From Bacteroidota bacterium (GTDB taxonomy: Bacteria > Bacteroidota > Bacteroidia > B-17B0 > Aurantibacillaceae): 6,337 nucleotides of DNA. Position numbers and translations under genes: made by a program. Shown one piece after another: positions 1-5,491 of the stretch. The notes under the pieces were generated by a model. The model was not told where the DNA came from. It was given only the letters and a program-made list of their open reading frames with translations, and did not search any database. The stretch is from assembly GCA_005800865.1 (NCBI GenBank), contig SYEI01000139.1:1-6337 (forward strand), read 5' to 3'. The stretch's first letter is position 1. The number at the start of each line of letters is the position of its first letter.

Positions 1-1869
1 AGTTCATGTGATACAAAATTATGGGTGTATGAAAATTGTAATGGTCCTTTTACAACAAATAATACCGGAACTATACTTTACAATGATGATGCCTGTGGTT
101 TACAATCAGAAGTGTCAGGTGCATTAGATACATCAAAAACTTATATCGTGAGAGTTGGGTCTTATAATAATTCTTGTCCTGGCGCTATTAACTTTGCCAT
201 TAACTATCAAGGACCAATTTCGGGCTGTACCACTTTTAGTGCTTGTAACTATAATCCATTAGCAACTATTGATGATGGTAGTTGTGTGTATTATCCAAGT
301 CCTTTATGTACAGCGCCAGATTTAACGATCGTTCAACCACAATTTATTAGCTCATTAAGTTTAGGAACTGTGAATGCTGGTGCCGGAGATTGTAGAGTAA
401 CTGAAAGTTGTTTAAATGGTTATGGCGTTAGAACGGTCATTAATTTTGATACCTACATTAAAAATATTGGAACTCAAGATTATTATATTGGAGATCCAGG
501 CACTAATCCCGGACAATTTACAACTAACAACTGTCACGGACATGCTCACTACGAAGGTTATGCAGAGTACCGTTTATACAAACCAAACGGACAAGCCATT
601 CCAATAGGATTTAAAAATGGATTTTGTGTGTTAGATTTTGATGGTTGTCCTGATGGAGGAACTCCTAAATTTTCGTGCGGGAATATGGGAATTTCGAAAC
701 AATGTGGAGATATTTATAGTGCGGGTTTAGATTGCCAGTGGATTGATATTACGGATGTTGATACTGGGAATTATGTAATGGCGGCAAAAGTAAACTGGGA
801 TCAATCGGCAGATGCTTTAGGGCATTTTGAAAGTAATTACCAAAATAACTGGGCACAAGCTTGTATTAAAATTACGGCTAATGCATCTGGACAAAAAGGA
901 TTTACTTTATTAGCTTCTTGTCCTTCTTATTCAGATTGTGCAGGAAACCAATTTGGAAATGCAGTTGTAGATTGTAATGGTACTTGCAACGGAACAGCTA
1001 AAATGGGAGATTTGAATAATAGTGGAACTCAACAAATAGTAGACGGACAACTTTATGTCAATCAAATTTTAAATAGCAGCATTACTGCTAATAGTTGTAA
1101 TGATTTAAATAATACAGGTACTATAACTGTTTGGGATGCCGCTTTGATGGCTAATTGCGTTAATCATGGTTCAAGCATTAATACCAACTGTTTATTTCCA
1201 AGAGGCAATTTAAACCCTAATCATACCGCTACTTTAAGTATTGGAAATATAGATGTGTCTCAAAATTATTTTGATGTATATATTCAAAATCCTACGACCC
1301 GTATTTTAGGATATGAGTTTACCATTAGCGGCGCTACTATTTTAAATGTTGTTAATTTGGTTCCAACCAATGTGTATCCTGAAACACCTGATTTTTTAGT
1401 TGGTGGCAATAAAGTTATTTGTGTATCTTTTAAAGATTCATCTATTGCTAAAAATGTGAACGCTCAACCTTTATGCAGAATATACTACACTAACGGTTCT
1501 GGAAGTATTTGCATCAATAGTGCCATCGAAATTGTAAACAAAGCATACGAAGCCATTAATAAAGTGGTAGCTAACAATTGCTTTTTAGTTACAGGAGTAT
1601 CACAAATGCTTGATAAAAATCATTATTTCTCAGTGATTCCAAATCCTGCAAATGATGTGATTCAGTTAACAGGTTTCACTAAAAATGCAGATAAGTCGTT
1701 AATCGAAATTAAAGATATTTCTGGAAGATTATTGTATCAAGAAACAGTGGTGTTAACCGAATCATTTAATCATACCATTAGTTTAGCAGATTACAAATCA
1801 GGAGTGTATTATGTGACTTTATCATCAAATGCTGGTTCGGCTACCAAACCAGTAGTGGTGGTGAAATAA
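1..1869 (+). CDS. Secreted multidomain lysyl-oxidase-like protein with T9SS sorting domain (5'-partial)
   Basis: The reading frame is open from base 1 (SSCDTKLWVYENCNG...) to the TAA at 1867-1869, giving 622 visible residues; the start and signal peptide lie left of the window. Numbering below takes base 1 as residue 1. Visible order: a beta-sandwich fragment (about 1-72, resembling a pre-peptidase C-terminal type domain); a cysteine motif CNYNPLATIDDGSC (about 82-95) common in marine Bacteroidota surface proteins; a lysyl oxidase domain (about 106-291); a cysteine-rich DCAG...DCNGTCNG linker (about 312-331); two dockerin-like repeats (336-387); a cohesin-like beta-sandwich (about 408-526); and a T9SS type A sorting domain (about 540-622). 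The protein is therefore expected to cross the outer membrane by T9SS and be attached to the surface or released. The LOX domain suggests copper-dependent oxidative deamination of amines or peptidyl lysine outside the cell. Family assignment of LOX and sorting domain is strong; the substrate is unknown. Confidence 0.93.
   Translation, partial: SSCDTKLWVYENCNGPFTTNNTGTILYNDDACGLQSEVSGALDTSKTYIVRVGSYNNSCPGAINFAINYQGPISGCTTFSACNYNPLATIDDGSCVYYPSPLCTAPDLTIVQPQFISSLSLGTVNAGAGDCRVTESCLNGYGVRTVINFDTYIKNIGTQDYYIGDPGTNPGQFTTNNCHGHAHYEGYAEYRLYKPNGQAIPIGFKNGFCVLDFDGCPDGGTPKFSCGNMGISKQCGDIYSAGLDCQWIDITDVDTGNYVMAAKVNWDQSADALGHFESNYQNNWAQACIKITANASGQKGFTLLASCPSYSDCAGNQFGNAVVDCNGTCNGTAKMGDLNNSGTQQIVDGQLYVNQILNSSITANSCNDLNNTGTITVWDAALMANCVNHGSSINTNCLFPRGNLNPNHTATLSIGNIDVSQNYFDVYIQNPTTRILGYEFTISGATILNVVNLVPTNVYPETPDFLVGGNKVICVSFKDSSIAKNVNAQPLCRIYYTNGSGSICINSAIEIVNKAYEAINKVVANNCFLVTGVSQMLDKNHYFSVIPNPANDVIQLTGFTKNADKSLIEIKDISGRLLYQETVVLTESFNHTISLADYKSGVYYVTLSSNAGSATKPVVVVK
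316..873 (+). other. Lysyl oxidase (LOX) catalytic domain within the secreted protein
   Basis: The domain opens with PDLTI (residue 106), as animal LOX domains open with PDLV. It then shows the copper site CHGHAHY, with His179, His181 and His183 matching the H-x-H-x-H of animal CHQHYH. GFKNGFC places Lys205 at the lysine of GHKASFC, and CGDIYSAGLDCQWIDITDV places Tyr239 at the tyrosine of CYDTYGADIDCQWIDITDV. These two residues form the lysyl-tyrosylquinone cofactor in animal LOX. Cysteines 131/137, 178/226, 209/216 and 235/245 fall where four animal LOX disulfides are known, with spacings equal or off by one. The tail NYVMAAKVNWD...FESNYQNNWAQACIKI parallels GNYILKVSVNP...ESDYTNNVVRCDI. The histidine just before the cysteine in animal WHSCH is Asn here. 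The alignment was made from memory of human/rat LOX. Confidence 0.92.
1006..1161 (+). repeat. Tandem dockerin-like calcium-binding repeats
   Basis: Two copies of a 12-residue loop with identical spacing are visible: DLNNSGTQQIVD (residues 337-348) and DLNNTGTITVWD (368-379). Each is followed by a short helix-like stretch (GQLYVNQIL and AALMANCV). Acidic or polar residues sit at loop positions 1, 3, 5 and 12, with glycine at 6, which is the dockerin/EF-hand-like calcium loop pattern. The two copies also resemble each other in DNA (GATTTGAATAATAGTGGAACT against GATTTAAATAATACAGGTACT), as expected for an internal duplication. In this setting the repeats probably act as a calcium-stabilised spacer next to the following beta-sandwich; a true cellulosome role is unlikely. 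Confidence 0.78.
1618..1866 (+). other. T9SS type A C-terminal sorting domain
   Basis: The last ~83 residues carry the type A sorting signature in order: YFSVIPNPANDVIQL (PNPxxD/N block), IEIKDISGRLLYQE (the v.D..G.lv block), and LADYKSGVYYVTLSS (L..l.sGvY.v.l block), ending in a short basic tail at VVVK. This family (TIGR04183-like) directs export across the outer membrane through T9SS, with cleavage of the domain and often covalent attachment to surface lipopolysaccharide. No hydrophobic anchor follows it. Confidence 0.93.
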
Positions 1870-1875
1870 TTGATT

Positions 1876-1937
1876 GTGGCTTCGGCTCCGCTCAGCCACC
1901 GATTATAATTTCGGGCATTGAGCGGAGTCGAAGTGCC
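1876..1937. repeat. Inverted pair of palindromic intergenic repeats, possible terminator
   Basis: Copy A (1876-1899) has a 6-bp terminal stem GTGGCT/AGCCAC. Copy B (1914-1937) lies in the opposite orientation and has a shorter stem GGCA/TGCC. Their cores, CTTCGGCTCCGCTCA (1880-1894) and TGAGCGGAGTCGAAG (1919-1933), are inverted complements with one transition, so in RNA all 15 positions pair (one as G-U) around a 24-nt loop. The core resembles a TTCGACTCCGCTCA element that I recall as dispersed in flavobacterial intergenic regions. It starts 7 bases after the stop of the LOX-like gene and is followed by T-rich sequence, so it could end that transcript. Confidence 0.75.
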
Positions 1938-1985
1938 AACTATTCCTTTTGTAAATTATTTTCCAAAATAAACAAAATCATTTTA

Positions 1986-1993
1986 TAAATTTG
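1986..1993 (+). promoter_or_regulatory. Probable Bacteroidota -7 promoter element for the serine hydrolase gene
   Basis: TAAATTTG matches the TAnnTTTG -7 consensus of Bacteroidota housekeeping promoters exactly. It lies 19 bases before the ATG at 2013, implying a very short leader. No clear TTG -33 element is seen at the usual distance, so the call rests on the -7 box and its position. No purine-rich Shine-Dalgarno sequence precedes the ATG, which is normal for this phylum. Confidence 0.4.
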
Positions 1994-2008
1994 GTTTCAA
2001 AAACCAAA
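1990..2008. promoter_or_regulatory. Perfect 8-bp dyad between -7 box and start codon
   Basis: TTTGGTTT (1990-1997), spacer CAA, AAACCAAA (2001-2008) form a perfect inverted repeat that overlaps the end of the putative -7 element and stops 4 bases before the ATG at 2013. It could be an operator-like site or a hairpin occluding the ribosome-binding region. The arms are low in complexity, so chance is possible. Confidence 0.35.
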
Positions 2009-2012
2009 CTCT

Positions 2013-3509
2013 ATGAAATCCCTTTTTAGCTTTGTCATCATTTGCATCTCTTTTCAATTATCTTTTGCCCAAGGTAATTTCATAAAAGATAGTTTAGATG
2101 TTTATATCAAACGCGAAATGACTCGCTGGAATTTACCTGGCTTAGCTATTGCCATTGTAAAAGATGGAAAAGTAGTGTTGATGAAAGGATACGGTTATGC
2201 CGATGTTGCTAAGAAAACACCAGTAACCGAAAATACCGAATTTCAAATTGCCTCTAATAGTAAAGCATTTACTGGAACATCGATTGCCCTGCTAGACCAT
2301 TACGGAAAATTGAAACTAGATGATTTGGTAAAAACGCATTTATCATACTTTAAAATGCAAGATGATTATTTAACCAATCATGTGACGATTAGAGATGTAT
2401 TATCGCACCGCATTGGTTACGAAACGTTTCAAACAGATTTATTAAACTGGGCCGGAACAAAAAGCAGAAAAGAATTAGTAGAGAATATGGCAAACGTAAC
2501 TCCTAAATTTGGTTTCAGAGAAAAATACGGCTATTGCAATATGGGTTTTGTAACTGCAGGAGAAGTTATTTTAGCAGCAAGCGATACAACTTGGGATGAT
2601 TACTTAACATACCATTATTTTAAGCCATTAGGTATGACAAGAACAGGAACGACCTTTCAAAATTTTATCACTTCTCCAAATGCATCAAAAGCTTATACGT
2701 TGTTAAATGGAAATTTATTTGAAATCATGCCTTCAAAAGTGGATAATATTGGAGCAGCGGGTTCTATCACATCTAATGTGAATGATTTAAGTAAATGGGT
2801 GATGATGCAATTAGATAATGGAAAGTATAACGGTAAGCAAGTGGTACCGTCTGAAGTGATTCAAAAAACGAGAGCTTCCAATATGATTGTTTACAGACTG
2901 GGTATAGTAAAGGGACGTAACTTTATAAATTATGGTTTAGGTTGGTTTTTACACGATGTGTATGGCAGAAAAATTATTGAGCATGAAGGCGGTGCCAATG
3001 GCTTTTTAAGCAAAACCGTATTGATACCGGAAGAGAATTTTGGGTTTGTAATTTTAACCAATAGCGATCAGCAAAGTTTATACGATGCCTTATCAGAACA
3101 GATTATTAGTAATGTCCTTAAACAACCTTATTCAAACGAAAGTGAAGTTTACTATAAAGGGTTTAAAGAAGGTTATGACCAAGAACAAGCTGCTATTAAA
3201 AAATTAAAAGCGGAAGTTGCTGCTTATAAAGCGCCTGCAGATTCCTATAAAAATCTAGCAGGTGTTTACTCAAATAAAGTATATGGTAAAATTACAATAG
3301 AAGCAAAAGATGGATATGGAGAAGTAAGCTTTGAATTTCATCCGCAATACAAAGGCAAAATTCAATTTAAAAGCCCCACAGCGATGATAATTGAGTATAA
3401 TGATGAATCATCTTTAGGTTTGAAAGAAATAAAAGTAACCGATAAAACAATTGAAATTAAAGTGAATGAATTTGTAGATATGGATACTTACTTGTTTACT
3501 AAAATTTGA
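2013..3509 (+). CDS. Exported serine hydrolase, class C beta-lactamase family, with DUF3471-like C-terminal domain
   Basis: The 498-residue product begins with a signal peptide (residues 1-20, MKSLFSFVIICISFQLSFAQ) likely cut after AQ, placing it in the periplasm; there is no sorting domain and no lipobox. The beta-lactamase fold spans about 25-370 with all three family motifs: SxxK at Ser81-Asn-Ser-Lys84 (nucleophile Ser81, base Lys84), YxN at Tyr174-Cys-Asn176, and HxG at His324-Glu-Gly326 in place of the KTG of class C enzymes. His in that position is typical of the esterase, peptidase and beta-lactamase-related members (PF00144) rather than true AmpC enzymes. Residues about 380-498, including YKNLAGVYSNKVYGKITI, look like the DUF3471 domain often found after it. 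Substrate cannot be told from sequence: an ester, D-amino-acid peptide or cell-wall fragment are all possible. The start is fixed by the signal peptide. It has its own putative promoter and a terminator 20 bases after the stop. Confidence 0.92.
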   Translation: MKSLFSFVIICISFQLSFAQGNFIKDSLDVYIKREMTRWNLPGLAIAIVKDGKVVLMKGYGYADVAKKTPVTENTEFQIASNSKAFTGTSIALLDHYGKLKLDDLVKTHLSYFKMQDDYLTNHVTIRDVLSHRIGYETFQTDLLNWAGTKSRKELVENMANVTPKFGFREKYGYCNMGFVTAGEVILAASDTTWDDYLTYHYFKPLGMTRTGTTFQNFITSPNASKAYTLLNGNLFEIMPSKVDNIGAAGSITSNVNDLSKWVMMQLDNGKYNGKQVVPSEVIQKTRASNMIVYRLGIVKGRNFINYGLGWFLHDVYGRKIIEHEGGANGFLSKTVLIPEENFGFVILTNSDQQSLYDALSEQIISNVLKQPYSNESEVYYKGFKEGYDQEQAAIKKLKAEVAAYKAPADSYKNLAGVYSNKVYGKITIEAKDGYGEVSFEFHPQYKGKIQFKSPTAMIIEYNDESSLGLKEIKVTDKTIEIKVNEFVDMDTYLFTKI

Positions 3510-3528
3510 TAATACCTTTAAGTTCTTA

Positions 3529-3567
3529 AATAAATAAGGGGTTCATTTAATGAACCCCTTATTTATT
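3529..3567. terminator. Bidirectional intrinsic terminator, perfect 18-bp stem
   Basis: The arms at 3529-3546 and 3550-3567 are perfectly complementary around a 3-nt loop (TTA). The stem has a GGGGTTCAT/ATGAACCCC top and an AATAAATAA/TTATTTATT base, which supplies a U-rich 3' end on either strand. It sits between the convergent stops at 3509 (+) and 3588 (-), so it can end both the serine hydrolase transcript and the PorP/PorE-like operon. Confidence 0.92.
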
Positions 3568-3587
3568 GTTATATGTTTAAACAATAA

Positions 3588-5486
3588 TTATTTATTGATT
3601 TTAATGGCTTTAAATTCTGTTCTTCTATTTTGTTGATGTTCTTCTTCAGAGCAAACCACATCATTTTTGCAGTGGTTCACTAATTTACTTTCTCCATATC
3701 CTTTCCATCTCATTCTTTTTGTGTCAATCCCTTTTGATGCTACATATTCGACTGCGGCTTTAGCACGTTTGTCTGACAATACTAAGTTGTATTGATCGCC
3801 TGCTCTTGAATCGGTATGAGAACTTAATTCAATAGTTAGAGTAGGGTTATCGTTCATTAGCTGTACTAATCGGTCTAGCTCTTTTGCCGCGTCAGGACGT
3901 ATGAACCATTTATCTAAATCATAATAAATGTTTTCTAGCACAATTGGTTTTTCAATGATGATTTGATCTAATTCAAAATTAGCGGTAAAATTTTCAGAAA
4001 TCTTTTTTCCAATCATGCACACATTTTTTTGTTCAGTAATCGTGAAGTACATGGGCTTAGATGCTTTAATTAGATATTCGCTTTTTGATTTCAATTTTAC
4101 TTTGTAAAAACCTGATTTATTTGTTAAAAATGTTTCCTTTGTTTTGTCTGTTAAATTTTGAATTTCAATTACTGCCGAATCAATCATTAACCCTGGTTTC
4201 CCTTTTTGATTAACAAATCCTGATAAAATAAAGGTTGGGTCATTTTTGGTAACTTCAAATATTTTATCTCCTTCACCTCTATTAGAAGAAACATATCCAG
4301 TTTTATTATCGGGGTTTAATACAAACCCAAAATCATCTTTGGATGTGTTTAATGGATAATTTAAATTTTCTACTTGTAGCCATTTTTTTCCATCATAAGA
4401 AGACATAAATACATCTAGTCCACCTAAATTATTATGAGCATCAGATGAGAAGTAAAACGTACCATCCGAATGAATATAAGGAAACATCTCATTACCACTA
4501 GTATTAATAACATTTCCTAAATTTTCAGGTTTAGTCCAAGCTGTTCCGTCAAAGGTTGTTTTGTAAATATCAGTTCCTCCAGCGCCACAAGGCATATCCG
4601 AAATAAAAAATAATGTTTTATCATCTGAACCTAAAGAAGGGTGACCGCAAGAATATTCGTCGCTATTAAATGGCATAGATGTCACATTGGTCCATTTATC
4701 GCCTACTAATTCTGCTCTAAACAATTGTAAGTTATTTTCGTTTTTAGAACTTTTTCCCATTTTCTTTTTGGCATAATTACTTCTCGTAAAATAAACCACG
4801 TTTCCAGCTTTATTAAAACTAGCAGGTCCTTCGTGGTATTGTCCGTTCACATTGCCTTTCAATAACATGGGACTTAACCATTTACCGTTATGATCTTTTT
4901 GTGAAAAGTAAATATCTAAATAAGAGCGTCCTGTCCAATTAGATGTATTAGAATTCTTGAAGGTCATTTTATCAGCAGTAAACATAATACCATCTCCATA
5001 AGGTACTTGCCCAAATGCTGTTGCTACTTCTGGGATTTCTGCTTCTTTGATGGTATATAACGATGGGTCTTGTTTAAATGACCCAACTGATTTACAAGAA
5101 ACCAATAACATTTCAGCTACAAAATCATCTGGTACTTTTTCTAAATATTTTGTAAACCATATTTGTGCTTCTTTGTATTTTTCTTGGCTCATTAAAAGTT
5201 TAGCATAATAAAACATATTAATGGGCTCACTTTCGGGTAATTCCACAATTTGAGAGAACCATTTTTCTGCATTAGGGATGTCGTTAGTTAAGCGATATGC
5301 ATTTGCTAATTTTATTTTAGCATCATTTGGTTCATCTTTTTTTGAAAGGTATTTTTCGAAGTTTTCAATAGATTTATAATATGCATGGTTATCAAAATTT
5401 TTAACTCCTTTTTTATATAATGCTTTTGTACAACTACTAATTAATATTGAAGTTGCAATGGCTATAAGTATAATTTTACGTGTCAT
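3588..5486 (-). CDS. PorE-like T9SS-associated OmpA-family lipoprotein (TPR, PD40, CRD, OmpA)
   Basis: The 632-residue product starts MTRKIILIAIATSILISSC: a lipoprotein signal with lipobox Ile16-Ser-Ser-Cys19, which also fixes the start. Next come TPR-like helices (about 22-135, e.g. YYKSIENFEKYL, KYKEAQIWFTKYLEKVPDD), then a PD40-type beta-propeller (about 150-412) with repeats such as GPASFNKAGNVVYFTRS, HPSLGSDDKTLFFISD and FPYIHSDGTFYFSSD. A carboxypeptidase-regulatory-like beta-sandwich (about 418-505) and an OmpA C-terminal peptidoglycan-binding domain (about 518-628) follow. In the latter, Asp559 (HTDSR) and Arg574 (LSDKRA) keep the 15-residue spacing of the diaminopimelate-binding pair of OmpA. 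This four-domain order matches PorE, which links the T9SS outer-membrane machinery to peptidoglycan. The gene is the last of an operon, 5 bases after a PorP/SprF-family gene. Flavobacteria carry several such paralogues, so it may be an accessory copy rather than core PorE. Confidence 0.9.
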   Translation of the reverse strand: MTRKIILIAIATSILISSCTKALYKKGVKNFDNHAYYKSIENFEKYLSKKDEPNDAKIKLANAYRLTNDIPNAEKWFSQIVELPESEPINMFYYAKLLMSQEKYKEAQIWFTKYLEKVPDDFVAEMLLVSCKSVGSFKQDPSLYTIKEAEIPEVATAFGQVPYGDGIMFTADKMTFKNSNTSNWTGRSYLDIYFSQKDHNGKWLSPMLLKGNVNGQYHEGPASFNKAGNVVYFTRSNYAKKKMGKSSKNENNLQLFRAELVGDKWTNVTSMPFNSDEYSCGHPSLGSDDKTLFFISDMPCGAGGTDIYKTTFDGTAWTKPENLGNVINTSGNEMFPYIHSDGTFYFSSDAHNNLGGLDVFMSSYDGKKWLQVENLNYPLNTSKDDFGFVLNPDNKTGYVSSNRGEGDKIFEVTKNDPTFILSGFVNQKGKPGLMIDSAVIEIQNLTDKTKETFLTNKSGFYKVKLKSKSEYLIKASKPMYFTITEQKNVCMIGKKISENFTANFELDQIIIEKPIVLENIYYDLDKWFIRPDAAKELDRLVQLMNDNPTLTIELSSHTDSRAGDQYNLVLSDKRAKAAVEYVASKGIDTKRMRWKGYGESKLVNHCKNDVVCSEEEHQQNRRTEFKAIKINK

Positions 5487-5491
5487 AATAG

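Noticed and set aside
25..27. GTG as start codon of the LOX-like gene
   Set aside because: The frame is open upstream to base 1 with sensible residues (SSCDTKLW), the site falls inside a beta-sandwich domain, and no signal peptide follows. The gene is cut by the left edge.
416..607. 63-codon open frame on the + strand
   Set aside because: It lies wholly inside the LOX domain in another frame, and its product is low-complexity with no recognisable family. It is a shadow of the real gene.
1006..1161. Cellulosome scaffolding or enzyme
   Set aside because: Dockerin-like loops are present, but there is no glycoside hydrolase or carbohydrate-binding module in view and the protein carries a T9SS signal. 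Such loops are common spacers in Bacteroidota surface proteins.
3588..5486. TolB/Pal-type system component
   Set aside because: The propeller and OmpA domains recall TolB and Pal, but TPR, PD40, CRD and OmpA in one lipoprotein next to a PorP/SprF gene match PorE, and no other Tol genes are near.
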